A stretch of 64,000 bases of DNA from Eubacterium plexicaudatum ASF492 (GCF_000364225.2 NZ_AQFT02000001.1:5754501-5818500), one strand, 5' to 3'; shown: positions 26,537-35,957, counted from the stretch's first letter. Notes: generated by a model not told the origin, from the letters alone. Numbers and translations: made by a program.

Positions 26537-27172
26537 TTATTCGTAAAGCGGTTCCAGTTCTTCAAAGGAAAGGGGAAGATGTTCCTCTCCGTTTTTCACA
26601 CAGGCAAGCACCTTTAATCCGGTCAGCTTCTCACATAGATACCGGTTATCTTCATGAAGGACATTGCCTTCTTCAAAATGATTGAAGATGATCCCCTTAA
26701 TACAGAGACTGCGGGCTTTCATATACTCTGCAGTCAGTACCACGGAGTTGATAGTTCCAAACCCTGCATCAGCGACCAGCAGACAGTGAAAATTCCTTGC
26801 TTTGATAAAATCCTCCAGCATGATTTTCTCCCGGTCAAAGCGGAGGGGACAGAGGATTCCGCCGGAACCCTCTGCCGTAATATACTCATATTGTTGGCAA
26901 AGCCTGTCAAAGCCCCTTAAAATCTCATCCCACTGGATTGGATTCTTTTCCAGCCTCGATGCCAGATGAGGAGAAACTGCCGTTTCATACACATAGGGGC
27001 ACATTTCTTCTATGGGCTGGCTGATTCCTGACCGGGCTTTGACATCCAGCGCATCGCCTGGAAGGATTGTTCCATCTGGGTTTCGATGATTCCCGCTCAT
27101 GGCCGCTTTATAATAAGCTGCGGATTTTCCACTTTCGTTGAATTTTTTCAGGATCAGACCAGTCACATAGCT
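26537..27172 (-). CDS. bioD: BioD dethiobiotin synthetase part, fused in frame to BioB
   Basis: From base 27172 the product reads BioD without its first residues: SYVTGLILKKFNESGKSAAY, KAAMSGNHRNPDGTILPGDA, YVYETAVSPHLASRLE, ITAEGSGGILCPLRFD and KGIIFNHFEEGN. Enough remains for most of the ATPase core that carboxylates diaminopelargonate to dethiobiotin. The native P-loop start is replaced by the BioB-derived GLLADQ-GKS, which keeps the G-x5-GK(S/T) spacing of BioD. No separate start codon is visible. It lies 18 bp before bioA. Confidence 0.85.
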   Translation of the reverse strand, partial: SYVTGLILKKFNESGKSAAYYKAAMSGNHRNPDGTILPGDALDVKARSGISQPIEEMCPYVYETAVSPHLASRLEKNPIQWDEILRGFDRLCQQYEYITAEGSGGILCPLRFDREKIMLEDFIKARNFHCLLVADAGFGTINSVVLTAEYMKARSLCIKGIIFNHFEEGNVLHEDNRYLCEKLTGLKVLACVKNGEEHLPLSFEELEPLYE

Positions 27173-28017
27173 TTTTCCCTGATCGGCAAGCAGCCCCCTT
27201 CCGCCTGCAAGACGGATGGACGCATCCGGCAGGAGGAAACGGTAAACGGCCACGATCCGCCGTAACTCCTCATTATCCAGCGGCTTTTGCTTTTCCATGG
27301 GCGTACCGGGAATGGGATTTAAGAGATTGACGGGAACACTTTTGATCCCCAGCCTTCTCAGGCTGACAGCCATATCGATCCGATCCTCCGCCGTCTCCCC
27401 CAGTCCCATGATCACTCCGCTGCACACCAACAGTCCTGCAGCCTGGGCATGGCGGATGGCGCGGATTTTATCGTCAAAGGTATGAGTGGTACAGATATGG
27501 GGGAAATTTCTCCGGGAGGTTTCCAGATTGTTATGGACTCTTGTGACGCCAGCCTCCTTCAGTCTGCGAAACTGTTCTTCCGTTAAAAGACTGAAGGAAA
27601 CACAGACGGAAATCCCGACTTCTTTTTAATCTGCCGTATGGCTTCGCACAGTTGATCGATTTCTCTGTCGGAAAGACATTTTCCGGAAGTAACGATGGAA
27701 TAGCGCAGCACGCCCTGTTCCTGATTCTTCTTTGCCTGTGCAACAATCCTTTCTGCCGAAAGCAGCGGATAGCATTCTGCCTGCGTGCGGCTGTGTGAGG
27801 ACTGGGTGCAGAACCTGCAGTTTTCCGGGCAGCCGCCGCTTTTGGCATTGATGATCGTACAAAGATCAAACTGCTCAGAACAAAAATATCTGCGTATCTT
27901 ATCTGCGCTTTTGCATAAGGGCTCCAGGGGGCGACTGTATAAAAACAGCGCTTCCTCCTTTGTGATCACGTCTCTGTCCAAAACCTTTTCCGTTAAGTAT
28001 TCTAAGTTCATCATCAT
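27173..28017 (-). CDS. bioB: Biotin synthase BioB, frameshifted and lacking its last residues
   Basis: An ATG at 28017 overlaps the bioY stop. The radical-SAM cluster motif is CPENCRFC within GGCPENCRFCTQS. Further matches are YSIVTSGKCLSDREI, GVTRVHNNLETSRRNFP, CSGVIMGLGETAEDRIDMAV and LLNPIPGTPME. The frame breaks at a T5 run (27623-27627); one added base restores KKEVGISVCVSFSLLTEEQF. After RLAGGRGLLADQGK it passes directly into BioD, losing about 30 C-terminal residues. BioB inserts sulfur into dethiobiotin. Confidence 0.9.
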
Positions 28018-28565
28018 CACATCCTGTCTCTGAGAGGGATCAGCCGTTTACCCAGATAAGCGCCAAGAACGCATAATACAATATCTCCGGGTACTGCCAG
28101 AAGAAAGCAGTATAGGAACAGCGGCCACAGGCCGATGGGTGTTCCCAGATAAAAGCGGCTTATCAGGTAATAATAAAGCATTCCAAAAAATACACGATGG
28201 CAAGTCCGATAAAGTTTGCCAAAAGCAACCTGCCATGTCCGGGATTCTTTACCTGATTTGCTATATGTCCCGTCACATAGGAGGCAGCCGCAAATCCAAG
28301 AAGATAGCCGAAGCTGGGTCTTAAAACATAAGCGAGACCTCCGCCTTCCGCAAACACCGGAAGTCCCAAAAGCCCCATCATGATGTAAGCACATACAGCT
28401 ATAGCGCCAAGCCTTCCTCCCAGGATGAGTCCTGCCAGCATTGTAAATAAAAGCTGCAAAGTAAAGGGCACGACCGGAATCGGAATGCGGATAAAGGCGC
28501 CCGCAGCGATCAGAGAGGTAAACAGGGAGCATAGAATCAGTTTTTTTTGTTTTGCTGGTATACAT
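28017..28565 (-). CDS. bioY: Biotin transporter BioY, two homopolymer frameshifts
   Basis: Corrected for one base in the T8 run (28541-28548) and one in the A6 run (28185-28190), the gene gives about 182 residues. They match the ECF substrate-binding subunit BioY: FIRIPIPVVPFTLQLLFTML, AGLILGGRLGAIAVCAYIMM, GLLGLPVFAEGGGLAYVLRP, SFGYLLGFAAASYVTG and a C-terminal VPGDIVLCVLGAYLGKRL. It imports biotin with a shared ECF module. It is second in the operon, starting 12 bp after the corrected birA stop. Confidence 0.9.
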   Translation of the reverse strand: MYTSKTKKTDSMLPVYLSDRCGRLYPHSDSGRALYFAAFIYNAGRTHPGRKAWRYSCMCLHHDGAFGTSGVCGRRRSRLCFKTQLRLSSWICGCLLCDGTYSKSGKESRTWQVAFGKLYRTCHRVFFGMLYYYLISRFYLGTPIGLWPLFLYCFLLAVPGDIVLCVLGAYLGKRLIPLRDRM

Positions 28566-28577
28566 AATAGATTTCCT

Positions 28578-29550
28578 TTATTGTAGTATCATAATTTCAC
28601 CAGAGGAACAGCAATCCATTGTTCCGTCTTCATATCTAACCAGTAATCGGCAGCGGTCATCTATTTCCATAACAACGGCTGTCCGTTTTTTTCCTGCAGA
28701 TACCAACTGGATTTCTTTCCCCAGCACGATGCTGCGTTTTCTATATTCCTCCACATAATCTGTCGGATCAGCAGTTTGATAATATCGAAAAAAAATTCAG
28801 GAATTCCGCTGCCAGGCGGTTTTTAGCATCGCTGTGAGAAGCATGGAATACCGTTCCTGCAACTGAGATCAGAGCCTTCGGAAATCCTTCCTCCGGTTCA
28901 TAGAGGTTCAGACCAAGTCCCAACACAGCATATTCCAGCGCTCCAGTCTCCAGATTGAAAGAACCCTCGGTTAGTATTCCGCAGACCTTTTTTCCACGGA
29001 TTAAAATATCATTTACCCATTTGATTTCTGCCCTTTCACCTGAAACAGCTTCTATAGCTTCACACATGGCTACGGCGGCTATCGTTGTAATCTGAGCTGC
29101 CTGAACGGAAGTACAGTTTTGAGGACGAAGCAATAAACTCATATAAATTCCGGTATTATGCGGAGAATAGAAGTTTCGTCTGTATCTCCCTTTCCCGTTT
29201 GTCTGCTCACTGGCGATCAGCAGACATCCCTCCGGCATATTGGCGTCAGCCTTTGCTTTCATCAGCGTGTTTGTGGAGGATACGGTTGGAAGCAGAGAAA
29301 TGTCGATATTTTTGATATTAGGATGCAGATATTTTTGAATTCCTTGTGAAGATAAAATATCTGTTTCTAAAGAAAGGCAGTACCCTTTATTTGTTACAGC
29401 ATCAATAGGATACCCTTCCTTTTGTAGCGATTTTACCGCCTTCCAGACAGCGGTTCTGCTGACGGAAAGAAGCCCTGCAATTTCTTCTCCTGAAAAATAA
29501 CTGCCCCTGTTTGCTTCTAATAATTCCAGTAGTTTTCCTTTTGTGTTCAT
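28578..29550 (-). CDS. birA: Biotin operon repressor / biotin-protein ligase BirA, frameshifted near the C-terminus
   Basis: The start at 29550 (MNTKGKLLELLEANRGSYFS) gives an N-terminal winged HTH (GEEIAGLLSVSRTAVWKAVK). A ligase core follows: SSTNTLMKAKA, ASEQTNGKGRYRRNFYSPH, IKWVNDILIRGKKVCGILTE and GLGLNLYEPEEGFP. At an A8 run (28788-28795) the frame ends early (stop 28768). A one-base correction continues YYQTADPTDYVEEYRKRSIV to SGEIMIL and a stop at 28578. It biotinylates carboxylases and represses this operon. The upstream in-frame start at 29595 is not favoured. Confidence 0.92.
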
Positions 29551-29595
29551 ATGATCGCCGCTCAATTCACTATAAATATAGCAAATACGCCTCAT

Positions 29596-29629
29596 ATTGT
29601 CAACCTAAATAGTTTTATAGGTTTACAAT
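29596..29629. promoter_or_regulatory. BirA operator of the biotin operon
   Basis: TTGTCAACC (29597-29605) and GGTTTACAA (29620-29628), separated by 14 bp, match the Firmicute BirA box TTGTNAACC-N14-16-GGTTNACAA, 47 bp upstream of the birA start. A second pair of arms, ATACGCCTC (29585-29593) and GAGGCGTAT (29632-29640), surrounds it, giving an extended palindrome. It implies repression by biotinyl-AMP-bound BirA. Confidence 0.88.
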
Positions 29630-29652
29630 TAGAGGCGTATCTGGAATATGAA

Positions 29653-31485
29653 TTATTTTATTATACAGAAAATGAGAATTTTTGTAATCCATGTTTCGAG
29701 CAATAAAGATACAAATTCCCGGAACCCCTGACCAGAGGTAAATACCCTTAGTGCCATGCCATCCCGGTTATTGCTGATACTTTCCATTCCCATCAGCGCC
29801 GCTTCTTCGTTCAGCTTCGGTTTTTCCCAGTCAATGTAGGAATACAGCGACATCTTTTCTTTTGGCGAACGGTCAGCGGTGTCTCCATAGATCAAAAGGG
29901 GAATTTCGCATTGTTTGCAGAATTCATTAACAGCTACTGCCGCATGTCTGGCGGCTTCCAGTCGTCCAAAGGAATTCATGGACGCCGACTGATCGATTCT
30001 GAGCGCTACTGCTAAAGAAGGCTTTTCTTCCGGCGGATTTTTTCTGGAGAAATACCGCAGATCCGGCGAAGCTGTTTTTTCTGCATGAAAGGCCGTACCA
30101 TAAACCCGATTCCCGGAAAATGTCACAGATACTTCATGTTCCAAAAGTGGCTGCGTTTTTCTGGATAGTTCCAGAATCACAGGACGAAGCTGCTGTGCTG
30201 TTTCACGATATGCGTCCTTCTGCGCTTCTGTAGCTTCTGGACGGTGAACAATCATGCCTATTTTTTCATGGATGGAACCCTTGACTGCTTCTCTGGCGTC
30301 ATGATTCAGCTGTTTTCGGAAAGACTTCTTTTCTTCCTGAGGCTGTTTTGTTTCTTCCAGACTTAATTCGTGATAAATCGGCGTTCCATCCTCATTGGTT
30401 TGTGTCTGCTCTGTCTGAACAGTTGTTTCTGCCAACGAATCGGAACGCCCTTTGCTGTCAGGCCGCCGTTTCAATGCGGCAGAAGGTGGAAGTTCCTCTT
30501 TCGGTTCTGGGAGTACTGTGTTTGAATTTCCATCTGCACGAAGTTTAAGTTCCTCGCCGTTTGTATTTGATTTTGGAAGAAAACACATAGTTTCTAATTC
30601 TGAAAGCAGATTCTGCTTCTTTAACGCCTGCTCTAACAGAGAAATTTCTTCTTCATCCGTTGTCATCTTATAAATGACTTTATGGTAAAGAGCCTCTATC
30701 GGTGCGGTTCCCTGTAAAGCTGCGTCTATCCAGTAAAAATAGGAGCGCATACCAGCTACGTCCTTGATGGCGTTTGCCTTTGCAGACTTGTCTAATGCTA
30801 TGATAGCACGGGCAAAGGTTTGCAGCAATTCCGTATCTGTACAACCGGTTTTGCAGGCGGCACGCTCTACCATGACTTCCAGAGAGGGCAAATCCATTTT
30901 TTCAGCGTGCTGGATGCGGTCGCGGAGTGCTTCGTTTAACGGACGGCAGCCGTTATATCCTCGATTGGTAGTTATGACCGCAATAAAATCCGGGTGCCGA
31001 TGGACAATCCGTGTAGGAAGGTTGATACTCCCATCCGGCTCCAGCGCTGAGTTTAACGCCATTAAAACAGCCGCATCACGGATTACCGTAGGCTCCTGTA
31101 TTTCCAAAAGCCAGCCGTTTTCATAGGCCTGGACAATCTCAGACGGGTAATACTGATATTGTACCTCCTGATTGTCACTTCCCGCCACAGGAAGAATTGC
31201 TCCCAGAATGTCCGATTTATCCATATTTGCAAAACAGGTGATTTTTGTATATGGTAAACCAAAGTCGGCAGAAAGAGCTTTGGCAAGCTGCGTCTTTCCT
31301 GATCCTGCATCGCCTTCCAACAGGATATTTGTAATTTTCATTTCACCCCGATTCCAGTTTTGTTTAACGGCCTCACAGATCCTGCGTTCCGCATCGCTTT
31401 CAGCATGAGAAGCGGGTTTCTTCCAAACCAGCGCTTTCTCTGCTTCTGTCAGCCGCCTGTTCGGGGACAAGTTCCAATGTCCCAT
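29653..31485 (-). CDS. MoxR-type AAA+ ATPase fused to a VWA domain, C-terminus replaced
   Basis: The product has 610 residues. Walker A GDAGSGKT lies near residue 60, followed by SDILGAILP, Walker B-like WLLEIQEPT and sensor VITTNRGYNG. Then come an acidic linker and a CobT/VWA-like region with the MIDAS DQSASM (D-x-S-x-S) near 510. After about residue 575 (MALRV) the sequence changes to an unrelated hydrophobic tail (FVSLLLETWITKILIFC), so the VWA end with its last metal-binding residues is lost. MoxR/VWA pairs act as metal insertases or chaperones. Third of a run of genes that overlap or abut. Confidence 0.85.
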   Translation of the reverse strand: MGHWNLSPNRRLTEAEKALVWKKPASHAESDAERRICEAVKQNWNRGEMKITNILLEGDAGSGKTQLAKALSADFGLPYTKITCFANMDKSDILGAILPVAGSDNQEVQYQYYPSEIVQAYENGWLLEIQEPTVIRDAAVLMALNSALEPDGSINLPTRIVHRHPDFIAVITTNRGYNGCRPLNEALRDRIQHAEKMDLPSLEVMVERAACKTGCTDTELLQTFARAIIALDKSAKANAIKDVAGMRSYFYWIDAALQGTAPIEALYHKVIYKMTTDEEEISLLEQALKKQNLLSELETMCFLPKSNTNGEELKLRADGNSNTVLPEPKEELPPSAALKRRPDSKGRSDSLAETTVQTEQTQTNEDGTPIYHELSLEETKQPQEEKKSFRKQLNHDAREAVKGSIHEKIGMIVHRPEATEAQKDAYRETAQQLRPVILELSRKTQPLLEHEVSVTFSGNRVYGTAFHAEKTASPDLRYFSRKNPPEEKPSLAVALRIDQSASMNSFGRLEAARHAAVAVNEFCKQCEIPLLIYGDTADRSPKEKMSLYSYIDWEKPKLNEEAALMGMESISNNRDGMALRVFTSGQGFREFVSLLLETWITKILIFCIIK

Positions 31486-31487
31486 TT

Positions 31488-31951
31488 TTAATACAACTCC
31501 AATTCCTCAATAATACGGGCAAGTGTCCGCAGCCGCTCCCCGGTCAACTCCCCCAAATCACTTAACGACTGCGAAAAGGTTTGAATATCCTCGTTGATGT
31601 TTGGGTTATCCACGCAGATTTCCACCGGAAAAACGCCGCCCTGCACGCCAATCCGCTCCACAGTAGGCTTGTCTGGATTGTAGAGCAGAGGGAAACGGTA
31701 AGCCTCCTTGAAATAAAGCAAGGTACGGCTAAAAAAATCATCAAATCAAAGACTTGATGGATCGGAAGCTCCATGCTGATTTCCAGCTCGCCGTTCTTGT
31801 TTTCTCTCCAAAGCTGCGCCGCAATCTGCATCTTTTTATTTTCCTCATGAATGGGAGTGCCTAATGTCAGTTTCTTTACCGCAGACTGATAGGCATTTCT
31901 CCCGTCCACACGGTCGTAGCCTTTTGCGGTCAATACTATCTTTTCGTTCAT
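31488..31951 (-). CDS. Conserved hypothetical protein upstream of the MoxR/VWA gene, frame-broken
   Basis: The ATG at 31951 overlaps the stop of the GIY-YIG-like gene (ATGA). Residues 1-72 read MNEKIVLTAKGYDRVDGRNA and ELPIHQVFDLMIF; an A7 run (31731-31737) breaks the frame. One added base leads into LLYFKEAYRFPLLYNPDKPT and SLSDLGELTGERLRTLARII, ending 3 bp before the MoxR/VWA start. Total about 155 residues. Family unknown; the tight spacing says it works with its neighbours. Confidence 0.6.
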
Positions 31952-32292
31952 TTTGAAAGCCTCCCTGCCTGCGGATGATTCTGCAAAAAGTTTTCCAGCA
32001 TATCGGTCAGTTTATCCGCCTGATCTTCTTCCGGGTTCTCATACTTCAAAACGCTTTCTACTGTGTATACAAAGCCATCTTCACCATACTGCTTCTATAA
32101 TTCCTGAAGCCGCTTATTTCTGTGAAGATTCGCGGATAGATGAAAGCGATGGCTATTAAAAGCAAATTTCGTATCTGTTGAAATATCTGCAAATATTTCA
32201 CCGGTGTTCTTGCATCGTATTGAAATAATTCCCATCTCGGGACGACGGTTTTTCCACTGCAACAGCAGTTCTTTTTTTCTCTTAGCATCCAT
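31948..32292 (-). CDS. GIY-YIG nuclease-like small protein with an in-frame TAG
   Basis: ATG at 32292 follows GAGGTGA. The 114-codon reading (MDAKRKKELLLQWKNRRPEM, STDTKFAFNSHRFHLSANLH, NKRLQEL-stop-KQYGEDGF, VYTVESVLKYENPEEDQ) matches a family of GIY-YIG-related proteins. A TAG at 32095-32097 stands where relatives have tryptophan (TGG). Beyond it the frame stays open and overlaps the next start, so this is a recent nonsense change, an error, or, less likely, readthrough. Confidence 0.7.
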
Positions 32293-32381
32293 TTGTTCTC
32301 ACCTCGAGATTCAGTATAAACGGAAATTTCTACGCAGACAATCCACACTCCGTAGATATGTGCAGATGATGTAAAACCGAT

Positions 32382-33308
32382 TTATCTTCGCATTTGCTTT
32401 CGCATCAAGACGCACCCTATGACAAGGAACAGGATTCCCGAACCGATGACAACAGCAAACATAAGTGGAAAACCAAATCGGATACTTCCAAGCATGTAAA
32501 TGATACCGTTTTCTGACTGATAGATTTCAGCGATTTCTTCGGCAGTCATAAAACTTTCTTTTACCATCTGGTCTGTCACATTGCCAAAGACTGCCCCAAA
32601 AGCGTCTTTCGTCATTACCTCACGCATCATAGTTGCCCCGTGATGTGCCGGCATAAATGCAAAAAGCTTCTGGATATTGGACGGAAACATACCGATAGGC
32701 AGAAATGCCCCTGTTATAAAACCAACCAGAGCAGACATAATTCCGGTAAAAGTATTATATAGCTGTGTCTTTTTTATCAGCAGAGCCGCTACGAATAAAA
32801 TACTTGTTGTCGAAAATGTATTGACTGTGATTAAACCGATCACTTGCAGAGTTTCTGACAGACACAGCCATTTTCCACCGTTCATTACAATAAATCCTTC
32901 TGCAATAAACAGACAGACTGTATTCATGATCATTCCAACAAGAAACGGCGAAAGCCAATAGCCGACAGCCAGCTTGCTGCGGGACACAGAACTGACAAGA
33001 AAACTGTCCAGCTTCTGTGTGGTGCTGTCCTCTACCATAATGGTTAGCACATTCAGCGGAACCAAAATGCAGTTGATCATCAAAACACCGGCCATGGCGG
33101 TTGCATCTACCAGCCAGCGCATGGCAGAAAAATCCATTCCCACAACGGACGCATACGCTTCCTTCATTCCCTGCGCCATATAATCGCCTAAAAACAAGGT
33201 GATTAGCACAAGGAACAGCAACATATAGACAAAGGAAAATAAAATTGCCAACGGATTTCTCAAATAAAGTTTTATAGTTCGTCTTGTTAAAATTTCTATC
33301 TGCCGCAT
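32382..33308 (-). CDS. ABC-2 type transporter permease
   Basis: The product has 308 residues with six hydrophobic segments and the ABC-2 layout: an N-terminal helix after RRTIKLYLRNPLAILFSF, an extracytoplasmic loop, TTQKLDSFLVSSVSRSKLA, then helices ending GSGILFLVIGCVLMRKQ. The start overlaps the ATPase stop by 13 nt. It probably exports a drug or peptide together with that ATPase. Confidence 0.88.
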   Translation of the reverse strand: MRQIEILTRRTIKLYLRNPLAILFSFVYMLLFLVLITLFLGDYMAQGMKEAYASVVGMDFSAMRWLVDATAMAGVLMINCILVPLNVLTIMVEDSTTQKLDSFLVSSVSRSKLAVGYWLSPFLVGMIMNTVCLFIAEGFIVMNGGKWLCLSETLQVIGLITVNTFSTTSILFVAALLIKKTQLYNTFTGIMSALVGFITGAFLPIGMFPSNIQKLFAFMPAHHGATMMREVMTKDAFGAVFGNVTDQMVKESFMTAEEIAEIYQSENGIIYMLGSIRFGFPLMFAVVIGSGILFLVIGCVLMRKQMRR

Positions 33309-34110
33309 GTTTCAACCTCCATATGTTCTGTGACTGCCAAAAAGACATCGTCCATAGTTCCTTTGATCAATTCAAAGTCTTGAAAATCTTTAATGTGGGA
33401 TAGAACACGTAATGCTTCCCGACTGTTTTCAACAGAAATTGAAACATAATCTGTTTTGAGTTTCGGAACATATCCCATTGCTTTTAACTTCTGCATACCC
33501 TCATCCAAATGCTCGAACCACAATTTCAGAGTATCTTTTCCATACCGGCTTTTTAGAAAATCCGGTGTTCCCTCTGCCTGTATGCTTCCTTTTTCAAGGA
33601 TTACGACATGATCGGCAGATGCAGCTTCTTCCATATAATGAGTAGTAAGAAAAACTGTCATTCCATAGTCGGACTGCATATCTCGAATCAACTTCCAGAT
33701 CGCAGTACGGGTTTGCGGGTCAAGCCCGGTAGTCGGTTCGTCCAGTATGAGAATCTTCGGTCTGTGCAAAACAGCCTGCGCAATCTCGCATTTGCGTTTC
33801 TGTCCGCCGGAGAGTTTTCCAAAGGGACGGTTCCAGATGTCATCAATTTCAAAAGTCTGCTGTAATTCTTTGAGACGGTTGTTCAACGCTTTGCCGTACA
33901 GTCCGTGAAACCGTGCTCTTACCTCTAAATTTTCTTTGACGGTCAATAACTCATCCAGCACATTGTTTTGAAAAACAATGCCAAGACAACCTCTTACTTT
34001 TTCATCCTCCGTATCCATGTCATATCCATTTACAAGGATCTTACCGGTTGTCTTTGCAAGCAGAGAACAGATCATATTGATGGTTGTGGATTTTCCCGCG
34101 CCGTTCGGGG
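33296..34110 (-). CDS. ABC transporter ATP-binding protein, N-terminally truncated
   Basis: The frame contains a Walker A remnant (NGAGKSTTINMICSLL, upstream of the ATG at 34075), the Q-loop (GIVFQNNVLDELLTVKENL), the signature LSGGQKRKCEIAQAVLH, Walker B ILILDEPTTGLDPQ and the H-loop TTHYMEE. The first 30 or so residues are lost at about 34110, where a relaxase gene end begins. The product from 34075 lacks Walker A and could not hydrolyse ATP, so the transporter is probably dead unless an upstream start is used. Confidence 0.85.
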
Positions 34111-35499
34111 CAAGTATTTATAGACAACCACCGCAACACCGCATAAATCAAGGCTTTTAAGAAACACGAAAACTAAACACGAAGTCCTATAATAGCTGTT
34201 TTGCAGGTCTTTTTTCTCCCGCAAAGTGCTTTCTACGGCTTTCAGTTTCCCGGTTACTTCATGCAGCCCGGCACTGGCGGCGGCAAGGGCGGCTTCCAGT
34301 TCTTCCGGGGAAGAAAAGCCGGATTCCTCGTAAATGCTCATGGTCGCCGCCATTTGCTTCAGATTGTGCAAGGTCGCCCATTTCTCGTAGCCTTTCCCCT
34401 TGCCCTCGGCTTTCTTGGCGGCTATGTCTACCATGCGCTGTACGCTGTCCTGTTTCGGGGCGTTTACAACGGCTTTGTTGCGCTGTAAGCGGTCTTTTAT
34501 GCTGCGGGGGTATTCCTGTTGGGGTAGGGGCGTTTCGGCGGCTCTGGCGGCGTTCTGTGCGTTTATGGTGAGTGCTTCCAGTACGGCGGCTCGGTCAAAA
34601 TCATCACCCAGTTTCCGGACGGTGATGGGCTTCGTCCTGTCCGGCGTGAGATACGATAATCTCCCCCGGCTCTCCTTGACGGTCACGCCCTGTTGCAGCA
34701 GCTTCCCGGAAAAATCCTCAAAGGAAACGGCAGAGGACAGGGCGGTGCGGATTGTGCGCCGTAGCTTCTCCTTATCGGTTTCAAACTTGGTCTGCTTGGG
34801 CGGCTCTCCCGTGGCGGCTTGGGAAGCGTTCTCTTTATCCAGTGCGGCTTGTCCTTTCCGTTTCGCCCAATACTCACGCTCGGTAATGCGGTTCTTGCTC
34901 CCGTTCAGCAAGTCAATCTGATAGAGGTTTTCCCGGTGGCACATCTCCATGACTTCCGCTTTGAAATACTCCATAGCTGCGTCCGTACAGCGGTGCTTGC
35001 AGCCCTCCCTTGTGTCGGCTGGTCTTTCCATGTAGGGCAGCAAGGGTACTTCCTCAATCCGTAGGGAATTGATTACGATATGTACATGGATATTTCCGCT
35101 GTGGTTATGCCCGTCTGGGTGGGTGCATACCAACGCTTGGTGTCCGGGGAAATGCTCTTTACAAAACTGCTCGCCCAACGCTTGCGCCCGGTCTACGGTC
35201 AAGCCGTTGTCGGGTACGTCACGGGGGTCAAAGCTGATGATATAGTGGTGGCTCTTTACGTCCTCCCGCTTCTGGTTCTTGCCGTATTTCAGATTGGAGC
35301 GCATACAGGCGATTGCAAAATCTTCATCACCACAATTCAGAGAGGAAATGCGGTAATCGTCACGGATAACAAGCCGCCCATTTTTATCAAGCGTGGGCTT
35401 CATGGTAAACTCGTCATGCTCAAAAGTTAGGTACTGTTCAGCCGCCCCATAATCGGCATTTTTAGAGCTGATATGTTTGAATGTTGCCAACGGCTTCAC
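34072..35499 (-). CDS. Relaxase (VirD2/MobP-type mobilisation nuclease), C-terminus truncated
   Basis: The ATG at 35499 overlaps the mobC stop. Residues 1-170 hold the relaxase core: ISSKNADYGAAEQYLTFEH, HHYIISFDPRDV and the three-histidine motif region GHNHSGNIHVHIVINSLR. Then comes a basic linker (ITEREYWAKRKGQAALDKEN). After LREKKDLQ (about base 34205) the sequence changes to a hydrophobic stretch (FVFLKSLDLCGVAVVVYKYL) and out-of-frame ABC codons, so the tail is lost. Relaxases nick oriT and pilot the strand during transfer. Confidence 0.9.
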   Translation of the reverse strand: MKPLATFKHISSKNADYGAAEQYLTFEHDEFTMKPTLDKNGRLVIRDDYRISSLNCGDEDFAIACMRSNLKYGKNQKREDVKSHHYIISFDPRDVPDNGLTVDRAQALGEQFCKEHFPGHQALVCTHPDGHNHSGNIHVHIVINSLRIEEVPLLPYMERPADTREGCKHRCTDAAMEYFKAEVMEMCHRENLYQIDLLNGSKNRITEREYWAKRKGQAALDKENASQAATGEPPKQTKFETDKEKLRRTIRTALSSAVSFEDFSGKLLQQGVTVKESRGRLSYLTPDRTKPITVRKLGDDFDRAAVLEALTINAQNAARAAETPLPQQEYPRSIKDRLQRNKAVVNAPKQDSVQRMVDIAAKKAEGKGKGYEKWATLHNLKQMAATMSIYEESGFSSPEELEAALAAASAGLHEVTGKLKAVESTLREKKDLQNSYYRTSCLVFVFLKSLDLCGVAVVVYKYLPRTARENPQPSI

Positions 35500-35857
35500 C
35501 TACTTTCTGCAAGACTTCAAACTTCAAGGCGGCAAGCTCCGCTGTGGCGGCTCGTACCTCTTGGGAGAGTGCGTTATAGGGTGCGCCGTACTCGTTCAGA
35601 CAGCGGGCGATCTGGTTCAAGTTGCCGCCTATCTTTCCATACTCGGCTGTGAGTTTTCCAACGGCAGAGAGTAATTCATCATTGACCGGGGAAACGGTAA
35701 TGACGGGGCGTATGCTTGACTTGATAAGGGCTTGCCGGATAAACTCGGTTTGGCTCATTTTGCAGAGGGTGACACGCTCGGAAAACTCTGCATATTCTTC
35801 CTCGGTCAAGCGTGTTTTGATTACCCGGTGGCGGTGGGGTGTGTTATATCTTTTCAT
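35462..35857 (-). CDS. MobC-family relaxosome protein
   Basis: ATG at 35857 follows GGAGG; the longer open frame to 35956 lies in the oriT region. The 131 residues include the ribbon-helix-helix start (RVIKTRLTEEEYAEFSERVT, MSQTEFIRQALIKSSIRP) and the typical GKIGGNLNQIARCLNEYGAP. MobC helps the relaxase open oriT. The stop overlaps the relaxase start by 38 nt. Confidence 0.93.
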   Translation of the reverse strand: MKRYNTPHRHRVIKTRLTEEEYAEFSERVTLCKMSQTEFIRQALIKSSIRPVITVSPVNDELLSAVGKLTAEYGKIGGNLNQIARCLNEYGAPYNALSQEVRAATAELAALKFEVLQKVGEAVGNIQTYQL

Positions 35858-35889
35858 GGCTGTGAACCTCCTTTCGTGGGTGGATTTTT

Positions 35890-35945
35890 TCAAGCGGCGC
35901 AAGCCGCAAAAAGGCGGACTTGGGGTGGCAACCCCAACAAGATTC
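35890..35945. other. Candidate oriT
   Basis: Just upstream of mobC are GCGGC-GCAA-GCCGC (35893-35906) and TTGGGGT-GGCA-ACCCCAA (35920-35937). Paired inverted repeats in the 100 bp before mobC and the relaxase gene are the usual oriT arrangement. The nick site was not identified. Confidence 0.55.
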
Positions 35946-35957
35946 CCATAGGACAAA

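Noticed and set aside
32095..32097. TAG as a recoded amino acid
   Set aside because: A single case with no pyrrolysine genes or conserved downstream element in view; a nonsense mutation or error is simpler.
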